Part shown: positions 1 through 9,014 of the stretch, piece by piece | Layout of the letters: each line of letters opens with the position of its first letter | Position numbering within the stretch: the first letter of the stretch is position 1 | Notes under the pieces: model-generated | Seen by the model: only the letters and a program-made list of their open reading frames with translations | Database searches by the model: none | What the model was told of the DNA's origin: nothing | Made by a program: the position numbers and the translations under genes | Origin: Bacteroidaceae bacterium | Lineage (GTDB): Bacteria > Bacteroidota > Bacteroidia > Bacteroidales > Bacteroidaceae | Length of the DNA stretch: 12,300 bases | Assembly: GCA_024695315.1 (NCBI GenBank) | Contig: JAILIJ010000371.1 | Location: forward strand, 1 to 12,300 | Direction: 5' to 3'

Positions 1-81
1 AGTTATGAGTTCTTCTACGATTATCTTGAACTCGTTCCTAAGTCTGTTTATGCTGGAGACGAAGCTGAAGACATTTGGTAA
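1..81 (+). CDS. C-terminal end of an unidentified PUL protein (partial)
   Basis: Frame 1 is open from the window edge for 26 codons and stops at TAA (79-81). The visible tail contains YDYLELVPKSVY and ends in EDIW. An aromatic-rich final strand of the type DYLELVPK resembles the last strand of beta-sandwich domains in surface lipoproteins of Bacteroidetes PULs. The next gene also ends in an amphipathic strand and a terminal Trp (EMWINGFILKAKEW), so the two may be related accessory lipoproteins; that is inference from a very short tail. The reading frame, orientation and 52-base gap to the next gene fit membership of the same operon. The family cannot be assigned from what is visible. Confidence 0.6.
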   Translation, partial: SYEFFYDYLELVPKSVYAGDEAEDIW

Positions 82-83
82 TA

Positions 84-116
84 TGTGTCGTTAGGGGCAA
101 CAGCCCCTAACACACA
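84..116 (+). terminator. Strong intergenic hairpin directly after a stop codon
   Basis: The arms GTTAGGGGC (90-98) and GCCCCTAAC (103-111) are perfectly complementary around the loop AACA. The stem extends with TGTGT (84-88) against ACACA (112-116), leaving one bulged C at 89, so about 14 pairs form in total. It begins 3 bases after the stop codon. No T-run follows, so a classical intrinsic terminator is doubtful. In the middle of a co-directional PUL it could instead protect or process the mRNA and lower expression of downstream genes. Confidence 0.55.
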
Positions 117-133
117 ATCAATAATTAAACGTT

Positions 134-2026
134 ATGAGAAAACATAATATAAATATAAAGAAAGCTGTTAACAAAGCTGTACTGCTCGCAATTCCTATGA
201 GTATAGGATGCGGAATAGCTACTCTCGCATCATGTACAGACGAGCACTTCGACATCAATGCTGACGTTCAAGGACAGCAAACCATTTGGAAAAATATAGA
301 ACAGAACGAAAATCTTTCTGCATACGCAAATATACTCAAGAGTGTCTACTATTCTCAAACAGAAGACAAGACTACTAAAGAAACTTATGCAGATATCCTC
401 AATGGTGACCAGACATTCACAGTATGGGCACCAGTAAACGGTTCTTTCGACTCTGTTTACTACAAGAATCTTATCGCTACAGGAATAAGAGATAGTATCT
501 ATAAGGTAGAAAACAATCTTATCCGTAACAATCTCGCACGTTTCTCTTATATTTACAACGGCACAGATTCTATAAAAATTGACTTGTTCAACAATAAGTC
601 TGCATGGATAAACTATAATCAGAATACCATCAAGGGCAATCTTGTCACAACTCCAAATATTGGTGCGTCAAATGGTGTTCTACATATTACAGAGGCTCCT
701 GTTCAGTACCAGCCTAACCTTTATGAGTACATGGCTACACTTTCAGAATTGGACTCTTTGAATAGTTTCATAAAGAAATATCAGACTACTGAGTTTGACG
801 AATACAGTTCAACTCAAGGACCTACTGTTGACGGAAAAATTACTTGGGTAGACTCTATCACAATAACAAACAACTTCTACACTAACAAGTATCTTAATGC
901 ATACCTGAACAGAGAGGACAGTAATTATGTCATGATAATGCCAACAAACGAAACTTGGAAGAATACTCTTGAAAAGACAAAACAATACTTCAAGTTCAAG
1001 AGCTCTTACAAGCAGGATATATATACACTTACTGAAGAAGGAAAAGACACTACTATCTCTGGTATCGAAACTACCTTCTCACAGTATGAACTGGACTCTT
1101 TAACAAACTTGTATTCTAAGAATGCTATTTGCGAGAATCTTGTTTACAATGCTAATTGGCAGTACGAACAGATTCCGATAACAAACATTAAGAGTATTAG
1201 CAATGCCGACTCTCTAAAGACAACTTCAGGTAACAAGTTAAAGAAAACTGGAACTCTCAACGAGACAAACAATTCTTATAGCACATTTGAGATTGATAAC
1301 TTCGCAACTCTCTTTGGAGACAAGGATCCTATAGAATGCAGCAATGGATATGCTTATATTGTTGATGACTGGAAATTCCCTTCAACTGTAATAGCACCAA
1401 CTATTACTTTGTCAGGAATCTCTTCATACGAAAGTCATGATAACAATAGTAATGATCCTCAGGCAAAACAAGTTAGTTATTCCGCAAATAACTATGTGTA
1501 CGAAGATGGTGAATTTACAATAGTATCAGACACAACATTTAAATATGATTATATTGTTATGACTGGTACATCTGAAACGGCAAAAGCGAAATATAACTTC
1601 GCTCTTCCTAATGTACAATCATGTAAATATGACATCTTCGTTGTAATAGGATACAATGCTGAAATCGGTAAACTTAACAGATTCAAAGCAACAATAAGCT
1701 ATGATAATGAGACAAAGCGTCTTGCTAATCAGGCATTGAAGAATCCAATTGACTCACTTATCGATGCTGAAGGAAATAAACTCGGAGGAACAAACTACTT
1801 TGAGAATCAAGCTCCTTCTTATGGCAATAAAAACGGAAAATATTCTTTGGAAGTTCTTGACACAATTTGTCTTGCTAAAGACTTTGAATTCCCAGTTTGC
1901 TACTATGGATTAGAGAATGCATATCCAACCGTGAGTATTCAAGCTTATATCACTAGTAAAAATAAGCATATTTTCACAAATGAGATGTGGATTAATGGCT
2001 TTATCCTGAAAGCAAAAGAATGGTAA
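134..2026 (+). CDS. Fasciclin (FAS1) domain lipoprotein, PUL accessory protein
   Basis: This 630-residue protein has a basic N-terminus, a hydrophobic stretch and a lipobox (TLASC, Cys34) followed by TDEH. That indicates a lipoprotein, probably exposed on the cell surface. Two FAS1 domains follow. The first (about 60-192) shows the H1-like motif FTVWAPVNGSFD (95-106) and the H2-like segment ASNGVLHITEAPV (178-190). The second (about 195-413) shows YVMIMPTNETW (265-275) and SNGYAYIVDDW (403-413). Residues 414-630 look like a beta-rich C-terminal domain that I cannot name. FAS1 domains mediate adhesion or ligand binding in other proteins. Here, 14 bases before a SusC gene, the likely role is surface glycan binding alongside the SusC/D pair; this is inferred from context. 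The ATG at 134 is chosen because the signal sequence starts there. No catalytic motif is visible. Confidence 0.85.
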   Translation: MRKHNINIKKAVNKAVLLAIPMSIGCGIATLASCTDEHFDINADVQGQQTIWKNIEQNENLSAYANILKSVYYSQTEDKTTKETYADILNGDQTFTVWAPVNGSFDSVYYKNLIATGIRDSIYKVENNLIRNNLARFSYIYNGTDSIKIDLFNNKSAWINYNQNTIKGNLVTTPNIGASNGVLHITEAPVQYQPNLYEYMATLSELDSLNSFIKKYQTTEFDEYSSTQGPTVDGKITWVDSITITNNFYTNKYLNAYLNREDSNYVMIMPTNETWKNTLEKTKQYFKFKSSYKQDIYTLTEEGKDTTISGIETTFSQYELDSLTNLYSKNAICENLVYNANWQYEQIPITNIKSISNADSLKTTSGNKLKKTGTLNETNNSYSTFEIDNFATLFGDKDPIECSNGYAYIVDDWKFPSTVIAPTITLSGISSYESHDNNSNDPQAKQVSYSANNYVYEDGEFTIVSDTTFKYDYIVMTGTSETAKAKYNFALPNVQSCKYDIFVVIGYNAEIGKLNRFKATISYDNETKRLANQALKNPIDSLIDAEGNKLGGTNYFENQAPSYGNKNGKYSLEVLDTICLAKDFEFPVCYYGLENAYPTVSIQAYITSKNKHIFTNEMWINGFILKAKEW

Positions 2027-2040
2027 ACAATTAACACTTA

Positions 2041-5000
2041 ATGATTAAAATGAAAACAAAAGATATAAATAAAATCATACTAAGTGCAGGTTTAGGCCTC
2101 TCATTGCTGTCAGTTCCATCTAATGTCATGGCTCAAGATAACAATACCTCAAACGAGGTAGATCATCAAGAAGCTAAGGCGCCAAGAAGAAGACAAATTG
2201 AAACACCTAAGTATGAAATGAAAGAAGTTAGTGGATATGTATTTGATGCTGCCACTAACAAACCTATTGATGGTGCATATATTCAAGCATTTGGAAATAA
2301 ACGCTATTCTGTCATGACTGATGAGAACGGAAAATACACAATTAGCGTACCTGTTTTTGTCAACTCATTGCTCATTAGCGTTCAAGAATATAATGATGTT
2401 CAAGTAGCATTTAATAGCAATATAGCACCTGATGTAAAGTTATATAGCGCAAAATTTAATGCTGTATATGATAAACAAACAAATATAACAGCAAAAAACA
2501 CTGTAAAGATAAACAATACAAGTGCCGTTATTGCTGATGAAGAAATCGACAACAAACTTTCTGGCGATATCTTAACTTCTAACAGAACAGGAGTACGTGG
2601 ACAAGGTATTGCAATGTATATTAGAGGTATCAATTCCATCAACATAAATGCTCAGCCACTTATCGTTCTTGATGGAATGATTATAGACATGCAGCTCGAT
2701 CGTACAAGCATTCACGACGGATTCTTCAACAATATTCTAGCAAATATTGATCCTGAAGATATTGCTTCTATTGAAGTCATGAAGAATGCTACAGCACTCT
2801 ATGGTTCAAGAGGAGCAAATGGCGTTATTGTTATCAATACCAAACGTGGTACTTCTATGGCTACAAAAATCAATGTTAGCATAAACGCTGGCTTTGAAAC
2901 TGCACCATCAACTACAAGCATGATGAATGCAAGCCAATATCGTAATTATCTATCAGATATCATCGGTACTACAGAAACTGGAAAAAAATACTCTACTGCG
3001 ACTACTTCTATTCCTTTCTTGAATAGTAATAGTAACTACTATTGGTATCCAATGTATCACAACGAGACAGACTGGTCAGATGGACTATATCGCACAGCAG
3101 CAACACAGAACTATAAAGTTAATGTTCAAGGTGGTGATGAAATGGCTATGTATAACCTTTCTCTCGGATACACCAATTCACAATCAACAGCTAAAGACAA
3201 TGGTTTTAACCGACTAAACATTAGATTCAATACAGATATCAATCTTGTAAAGAATGTAAGCACTCAGCTCGATATCTCCTTCGGCAAGATTAACAATAAT
3301 CTTCGCGACAATGGTTGGGCAGAAAGCTATGCAAGCAGCACAATCTCATCACCTAATGTCCTTGGACTAATACAAGCTCCATTCTTGTCTAAGTATGGAT
3401 ACTATACTGGTGAAGATGGTCAGCTTCATCTATCTTCTGTTTATGCTGGTAAGTACATAGATGACGACAATTATCCTTTCGCGTTCGCTTCATCTTATGG
3501 AAGTAACACAGCATTGGCAAACCCATATTGGATTCTTGAAAACGGAGAAGGTGACAACAAGAACCAGCAAGAAGTCACTCAGTTCAACATGAATATCATG
3601 CCAAAATGGGAGATTAACGAACATGTTACAATAACAAACAGATTCGCTTACCAGCTTAACAGAACAAAAGAGAAGTATTTCCTCCCAAAGGCTGGTACAC
3701 CAGAATATAACCTTGAAGGATATGGAAATGTAACATCACATGTCAAGTCTCTTTTCTCTAAAGAAACTGCTATTCACGAAGATTTAAGAATCAATTGGAA
3801 TAATCAATATGGAATGCACAAGATAAATGCATTTGGAGGATTCCGATTGACAAGTAATACTTTTACGGACTCTTACATGTCTGGATATAACGCAGAAGAC
3901 AAAATGCCAGACATGAGCAGCTCTCTTAAGTTCCGTAACACCGACGGAAACCAGGACAAATGGAAGAATATGGCTTATTACGTTGATGGAAAATGGAGCA
4001 TCAAAGACACCTACTACTTAGAAGGTACCGTAACTGCAGAAACTTCATCACGTTTCGGTAAAGAGACAAGTGAAGGTATAAAGATGTTCGGCGTGAAATG
4101 GGGTATCTTCCCATCATTACAGGCTGGATGGGTTATAACTAACGAAGAGTGGTTTAACAAAAACAAAGGTGTAGATTACTTGAAACTCACAGTTGGATAC
4201 GATGAATCAGGTAACGATAACTTTGATTACTCTCTTTCACGTACATACTTCAAGTCACACACATACCTCAAGACAGCAACAGGTTTACAACTTGAAAATA
4301 TAGAAAATCCTTCTATTCAGTGGGAGACAACAAGAAGTTGGAACTTTGGACTTAATGGTTCTTTCATAAATAATAGAATCCAGGCAGGTATTGACTTCTA
4401 CGTAAGAAATACAAGCAACCTTATTACATATAAGACTATCAACTATATGTCAGGTCTTAAAGGATACTACACTAATGATGGTGCTTTGCGCAATGTCGGT
4501 GCAGATGTAAAGGTTAACGGAATCATTGTAAACACAAAGGACTTCAAGTTCCAGCTTGGCGCTTCTCTTGGTCACTACAAAAATACAATCACTTCTCTTC
4601 CTGAAGGTTCTTACACAACAACAATCTATGGTGGAGAAATCCTTACAAGCGTAGACAATCCAGCAGGATTATTCTATGGTTACAAGACAAATGGTGTATT
4701 TGCAAGTGATGCAGAAGCAAGTTCAGCAACAAGCAAAACTTCAGACGGTTACCTAAAGTATCCTACAGGAGTAACATCAAATCCATATAAGAATTTCTCA
4801 GCAGGTGATGTTAGATTTGTAGATCAAAACAATGACGGTATCATCGATGAGAAAGACAAGACCATCATCGGTAACCCAAATCCAGACATATATGGCAATA
4901 TTTTCGCTAATCTCAACTATAAGCGTTGGAGCCTTGATATCAACTTCAAGTATTCTCTTGGAAATGACATTTACAACTATCAGCGCAGTCAACTTGAATC

Positions 5001-5379
5001 AGCTAACGGCTTTTACAACCAGACAACTGCTGTAGTAAATCGTTGGAAGTACGAAGGTCAAAACACAGATATTCCACGTGCTATGGCCACAACATCTGAG
5101 GATTGGGTAAACAACGAACGTTTCTCAGACCGATGGATTGAAGACGGCAGTTTCCTCAAACTTAAAAAAGTACGTTTGACTTACGAATTGCCATTAAATC
5201 TTTCATGGATTCAAGGACTCAATATTTGGGCAGAGGCAAACAACCTCTTCACAGTTAGTCCATACACTGGTTCTGACCCAGAATTCTCTTGCAGTAACAG
5301 TGTTCTCTACCGAGGTATAGACGCAGGTCTTCTCACACAGAGCCGCAGCTTTAACTTTGGTGTAAAGATTAATCTCTAA
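2041..5379 (+). CDS. SusC-like TonB-dependent outer-membrane transporter
   Basis: This 1112-residue protein would import oligosaccharides across the outer membrane, powered by TonB, in complex with the SusD-like protein encoded next. It has a signal peptide ending near VMA-QD (about 31/32) and a carboxypeptidase-D-like N-terminal domain (VSGYVFDAATNKPIDGAYI, about 63-130). The plug carries the SusC hallmarks MYIRGINSI (192-200), PLIVLDG (206-212) and EDIASIEVMKNATALYGS (239-256), and is followed by a long beta-barrel. Near the C-terminus, DQNNDGIIDEKD (928-939) is an Asp-rich, calcium-loop-like segment common in SusC proteins. The chain ends in an aromatic-rich strand (SFNFGVKINL). The length is usual for the family. 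A second ATG at 2050 (MKTKD) gives an equally good signal peptide and may be the real start. The usual VVVGYG-type TonB box before the plug is not visible. Confidence 0.95.
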   Translation: MIKMKTKDINKIILSAGLGLSLLSVPSNVMAQDNNTSNEVDHQEAKAPRRRQIETPKYEMKEVSGYVFDAATNKPIDGAYIQAFGNKRYSVMTDENGKYTISVPVFVNSLLISVQEYNDVQVAFNSNIAPDVKLYSAKFNAVYDKQTNITAKNTVKINNTSAVIADEEIDNKLSGDILTSNRTGVRGQGIAMYIRGINSININAQPLIVLDGMIIDMQLDRTSIHDGFFNNILANIDPEDIASIEVMKNATALYGSRGANGVIVINTKRGTSMATKINVSINAGFETAPSTTSMMNASQYRNYLSDIIGTTETGKKYSTATTSIPFLNSNSNYYWYPMYHNETDWSDGLYRTAATQNYKVNVQGGDEMAMYNLSLGYTNSQSTAKDNGFNRLNIRFNTDINLVKNVSTQLDISFGKINNNLRDNGWAESYASSTISSPNVLGLIQAPFLSKYGYYTGEDGQLHLSSVYAGKYIDDDNYPFAFASSYGSNTALANPYWILENGEGDNKNQQEVTQFNMNIMPKWEINEHVTITNRFAYQLNRTKEKYFLPKAGTPEYNLEGYGNVTSHVKSLFSKETAIHEDLRINWNNQYGMHKINAFGGFRLTSNTFTDSYMSGYNAEDKMPDMSSSLKFRNTDGNQDKWKNMAYYVDGKWSIKDTYYLEGTVTAETSSRFGKETSEGIKMFGVKWGIFPSLQAGWVITNEEWFNKNKGVDYLKLTVGYDESGNDNFDYSLSRTYFKSHTYLKTATGLQLENIENPSIQWETTRSWNFGLNGSFINNRIQAGIDFYVRNTSNLITYKTINYMSGLKGYYTNDGALRNVGADVKVNGIIVNTKDFKFQLGASLGHYKNTITSLPEGSYTTTIYGGEILTSVDNPAGLFYGYKTNGVFASDAEASSATSKTSDGYLKYPTGVTSNPYKNFSAGDVRFVDQNNDGIIDEKDKTIIGNPNPDIYGNIFANLNYKRWSLDINFKYSLGNDIYNYQRSQLESANGFYNQTTAVVNRWKYEGQNTDIPRAMATTSEDWVNNERFSDRWIEDGSFLKLKKVRLTYELPLNLSWIQGLNIWAEANNLFTVSPYTGSDPEFSCSNSVLYRGIDAGLLTQSRSFNFGVKINL

Positions 5380-5391
5380 AAAAAAGTAAAA

Positions 5392-7584
5392 ATGAAAAAT
5401 ATAATTAAAAATATAGCAATCTGTGGATGTGTCACTTTAGGATTGGGCTTAGCATCATGTGAAGACATGATGACCGTTGATACTGGTGATAAAGCCTACA
5501 CAAATGCTAACGATACATTGTACTCATATCTTGGCATTATGAGAGCAATGCAAGATGTTGCAGAACGCCAAGTCATATTGGGCGAAATTCGTGGCGATCT
5601 TGTTAGCTCTACAGATTATACAACCGACACACTTTACGCTATCAGCAACTTCGATGATCCTAAGGATCAGTCATGTTCAATGCTTCAAGTAAGTGACTAC
5701 TACAACGTCATCAACAATTGTAATTTCTATATACACAATTGTGACACAAGTGCCGTTAAGTCAAATATTAAATACATGCTGCCAGAATACACTCAAGTAA
5801 AAGCTGTGCGTGCATGGGCCTACCTCCAACTTGTTAAGAACTACAAGGAAGTACCATATATTACAGAGCCAGTAAGCAATCTTGACGTAATAAAGAACTT
5901 TGACTATAACAATAATCTTGTAAACAAAGATAATCTTATTGACAAATTCATTGAAGATGGTTTACTAAACATGGTTAACACTCGTTATCCACAATATGGT
6001 AACACAAAGAATACATGGGGTAATTGGGACAATGGTAATATAAATATTTCTGCAAGACTTCTTTATATTCCTATTCGTGTAGTTTTGGCAGATGCATATC
6101 TTCTTAGAGGTCAAAATGAGACAGATTATATAAATGCTGCTAAATACTATTATGACTACCTCAAGAATGAAACAACTCCTATGCCAAAAGACTATTGTTT
6201 AGCATATAATAATATAAGAACAGGTTCAAATACCTATAATTATTATTATATGTGGGGCCAATGGGCAGACGTATATGTCTATAACGAGACTTCTAATGAG
6301 GTTATCACAACCATTCCAAGTTCATCAAATGCTGGATTTGGAAAGATTCTCACACGAGTAGCCGATATATACGGATATAAACCTTCATCAAGTCAGTCCA
6401 CAAACGAAACAACAGAAACAAATGATAATGGCGACCTTGAGGGAACAGGAGAATACGAGACTAGTGGTGCAATAAGCGTAACGCCAACATACAAAAGACA
6501 GTATGGTCCTTCTAATGCATACAATGACGTAAATAACGACCAGACTTATGTCAAATACACAAACACCACTTCTAGTTCACCAACAATTTCCTACATAGAA
6601 AATTGTGATGCACGATATGGCAATGCCACTCAGAACTTGACATACGAAGGAGATGCATATCCTCTCTGCGCAAAAGCAGCAAGATCAACATCGTTCTATT
6701 ACTGTATTCCAATATACAGAAAGACATTGATTTGGCTTCGACTCGCAGAAGCTATCAACCGTGCAGGATATCCAGAATTTGCTTTTGCCATTTTGAAAGA
6801 TGGATTAAATGAATTTACTCTGCCAACTATTGCAACTAAATACACCACATCAAATGTCATCACAAATATAAATGGTGTTAATTATTACTCAAGAGTAAAT
6901 GCAGATGGATTGACAGTCTACGTTGATACCGCAGCTACTTCATCAACATACATGTATTATGATGAGAACAATGACTTCGTTGAATACAATAGACTTATAA
7001 CAAATGCAGCTTTCAAATGGGTTCAAGATACCACATATTATAAGGAATTAGACTATGGAACATACGGCGCAATGCATTATGTAACAGACTCTACCAGACT
7101 TAAGAATTTCAATTCATTCCTTGATTTCAAGAACGAAGTATGGGATAATACTTATGGTATACATGCAAGAGGTGCAGGATTCGGTAGTTGGGAAAGTTCA
7201 GAAAATATCTCAACAAACATTTCAGGTTTAAGAGATACTGTATATTATGACTACAAGAAATTATTAAATGCTCAAGGCGTAAATATCAACACAGCATCAC
7301 AAGATGAAATCATCAATGCTGTAGAAAACATTATCGTTGATGAGCTTGCTCTCGAAACTTCATTCGAAGGCAACCGTTTCACAGACCTTGTACGAATTGC
7401 AGAGCACAAAAACAATTCTGGTATAAACGGTACTGACTGGTTAGCACGTAAGATTGCAAACCGAGGTACACAAAAAGCAACAAGTACAAAAGCAGCCATT
7501 GAAGGTTTCAACAATGATATTTATTCTAAATTGTTAAACAAAGATAGATGGTACTTCACACTACCAACATACTCTGTAAAGTAA
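5392..7584 (+). CDS. SusD-like surface glycan-binding lipoprotein
   Basis: This 730-residue lipoprotein has a signal peptide ending in the lipobox GLASC (Cys23). SusD proteins sit on the outer face of the outer membrane as a lid over the SusC barrel and deliver oligosaccharides. Family features in order are the N-terminal helix with LGIMRAMQDVAERQVILGEI (47-66) followed by RGDLV (67-71), YYNVINNCNFYI (103-114), the TPR-like helix VRAWAYLQLVKNYKEVPYI (139-157), ISARLLYIPIRVVLADAYL (219-237), LIWLRLAEAINRAG (447-460), and the conserved C-terminal block ELALETSFEGNRFTDLVRIA (651-670). At 730 residues it is longer than most SusD proteins. A Ser/Thr/Asn/Glu-rich segment (about 330-365) looks like a flexible insert between the helical core and the variable loops. 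It starts 12 bases after the SusC stop, so the two are co-transcribed. Ligand specificity cannot be read from the sequence; the following GH28 gene suggests pectic sugars. Confidence 0.93.
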   Translation: MKNIIKNIAICGCVTLGLGLASCEDMMTVDTGDKAYTNANDTLYSYLGIMRAMQDVAERQVILGEIRGDLVSSTDYTTDTLYAISNFDDPKDQSCSMLQVSDYYNVINNCNFYIHNCDTSAVKSNIKYMLPEYTQVKAVRAWAYLQLVKNYKEVPYITEPVSNLDVIKNFDYNNNLVNKDNLIDKFIEDGLLNMVNTRYPQYGNTKNTWGNWDNGNINISARLLYIPIRVVLADAYLLRGQNETDYINAAKYYYDYLKNETTPMPKDYCLAYNNIRTGSNTYNYYYMWGQWADVYVYNETSNEVITTIPSSSNAGFGKILTRVADIYGYKPSSSQSTNETTETNDNGDLEGTGEYETSGAISVTPTYKRQYGPSNAYNDVNNDQTYVKYTNTTSSSPTISYIENCDARYGNATQNLTYEGDAYPLCAKAARSTSFYYCIPIYRKTLIWLRLAEAINRAGYPEFAFAILKDGLNEFTLPTIATKYTTSNVITNINGVNYYSRVNADGLTVYVDTAATSSTYMYYDENNDFVEYNRLITNAAFKWVQDTTYYKELDYGTYGAMHYVTDSTRLKNFNSFLDFKNEVWDNTYGIHARGAGFGSWESSENISTNISGLRDTVYYDYKKLLNAQGVNINTASQDEIINAVENIIVDELALETSFEGNRFTDLVRIAEHKNNSGINGTDWLARKIANRGTQKATSTKAAIEGFNNDIYSKLLNKDRWYFTLPTYSVK

Positions 7585-7585
7585 A

Positions 7586-8965
7586 ATGAAAAAATACTTA
7601 ACAACAATAATGATGGCACTCACCTTAGGGTGTGTGCCATCATTTGGTAAAAAGCCCGTGAAGGACTTTTGGCCAGACGGCACAGTAATCAGTTCGTGGT
7701 TTAAGCAGAATGACACAGTAGACATTTCTTCTTTAGGCAAACAATACCGCATAACAGACTATGGAATCGTAAATGACGGAAGAATTCATACTACAGAATT
7801 CCAAAATCTGATAAACAAGGTAGCCAATGAGGGAGGAGGAGTAATAATTGTACCAGAAGGAACATATCACACCGGTGCGCTCTTTTTCAAACAAAACGTA
7901 CACCTCCATATCTACACTGGAGGAGTAATCATGGGAAGCGATAATCCATCAGACTACCCTCTTGTGAAAACACGCATCGAAGGTGAAACTTGCCTATACT
8001 ATTCTGCACTTATCAATGCAGACGGGCTTGATGGCTTTACCATTTCCGGCAAAGGAACAATTGACGGAAATGGATTTACTTACTGGAAGCACTTCTGGGA
8101 AAGACGTACATGGAATCCTAAATGCACAAATAAGGATGAGCAACGCCCACGTCTCGTTTACATTAGCAATAGTAAAAATGTGCAGATTGATGGCCTAAAC
8201 TTACAGAACTCTGCTTTTTGGACAACGCACATATATAATAGCGAAAACGTAAAGCTACTTCGTCTTCATATCTACTCTCCAGCCAAACCGGTTAAGGCTC
8301 CTTCTACTGATGCCATAGACTTGGATGTAGTAAAAAACATACTTGTAAAAGACTGCTACATGAGCGTTAACGATGACGCCGTTGCCATCAAGGGTGGAAA
8401 AGGACCATACGCAGACGCTTTTGTCGGTAACAATAAAGACAAGTATCCAGGAGTAAACTTGGATAAGTTCCCAGAGATGCAAGGCGATGGCGGCAACGAA
8501 AATATCATAATCGAAGACTGTGAATATGGCTTCTGCCATGGCTGTCTCACCCTTGGCTCAGAATCAGTATATGACCACAACATCATATTAAGACGAATAA
8601 AAGTCAACGAGGCCAATAATCTTCTTTGGCTCAAAATGCGTCCTGATACACCTCAGCAATATGAGTACATAACAGTAGAAGACATAACAGGCAACGGCAA
8701 GAATTTCATCTTAGTCGCTCCATGGACTCAATTCTATGATTTGAAAGGCCGTAAAGACATTCCGATGTCATATTCCGACCACATAACAATGCGAAACATC
8801 ACATTTGATTGTAACGTATTTTTCAATGTCAAACCACAGGAATACCAATACCATCTTAGCAACTTCACATTTGAAAATCTCAACGTAAAGAGCAATAAAA
8901 CAGATTTTAATAGTCAATTTGTGGAAAACTTCATAATTAAGAATGTCAGTGTTGTGAAAAAGTAA
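7586..8965 (+). CDS. Glycoside hydrolase family 28, polygalacturonase-like, secreted
   Basis: This 459-residue enzyme has a signal peptide (cleavage near SFG-KK, about 21/22; no lipobox at the end of the hydrophobic stretch), suggesting periplasmic or secreted location. After it comes the beta-helix start typical of this fold (YRITDYGIVNDGRIHTTEFQ, 54-73; GGGVIIVPEGTYHTGALFFK, 83-102). GH28 inverting hydrolases use three Asp and a His. Here the first motif is STDAIDLD (240-247; Asp242), the second NDDAVAIKGG (263-272; Asp264/Asp265), and the third CHGCLTLGSE (317-326; His318). The usual C-terminal RIK substrate-binding motif appears as LWLKMRPDTP (348-357). All catalytic positions therefore seem present. 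The family acts on polygalacturonan, rhamnogalacturonan or related pectic bonds; exo or endo action and the exact substrate cannot be decided here. The ATG lies 1 base after the SusD stop, so translation is probably coupled and it closes the PUL operon in this window. Confidence 0.93.
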   Translation: MKKYLTTIMMALTLGCVPSFGKKPVKDFWPDGTVISSWFKQNDTVDISSLGKQYRITDYGIVNDGRIHTTEFQNLINKVANEGGGVIIVPEGTYHTGALFFKQNVHLHIYTGGVIMGSDNPSDYPLVKTRIEGETCLYYSALINADGLDGFTISGKGTIDGNGFTYWKHFWERRTWNPKCTNKDEQRPRLVYISNSKNVQIDGLNLQNSAFWTTHIYNSENVKLLRLHIYSPAKPVKAPSTDAIDLDVVKNILVKDCYMSVNDDAVAIKGGKGPYADAFVGNNKDKYPGVNLDKFPEMQGDGGNENIIIEDCEYGFCHGCLTLGSESVYDHNIILRRIKVNEANNLLWLKMRPDTPQQYEYITVEDITGNGKNFILVAPWTQFYDLKGRKDIPMSYSDHITMRNITFDCNVFFNVKPQEYQYHLSNFTFENLNVKSNKTDFNSQFVENFIIKNVSVVKK

Positions 8966-8973
8966 TAACTTTG
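8966..8973 (+). promoter_or_regulatory. Putative Bacteroidetes -7 promoter box (TAACTTTG)
   Basis: TAACTTTG matches the Bacteroidetes housekeeping -7 consensus TAnnTTTG exactly. It starts on the base after the GH28 stop codon and lies 41 bases before the AspT-like start codon, giving a short leader of roughly 35 bases. No clear TTTG element is found at the expected -33 spacing; a TTG at 8952-8954 is too close. The box is therefore a plausible but unproven independent start for the transporter pair. Confidence 0.45.
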
Positions 8974-9014
8974 CACAAGATAACAATATAATAAACATTT
9001 TTGATTTTGTAAAG

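Noticed and set aside
8255..8634. Overlapping - strand open frames inside the GH28 gene
   Set aside because: They lie opposite the catalytic-motif region of a clear GH28 gene and have no independent support.
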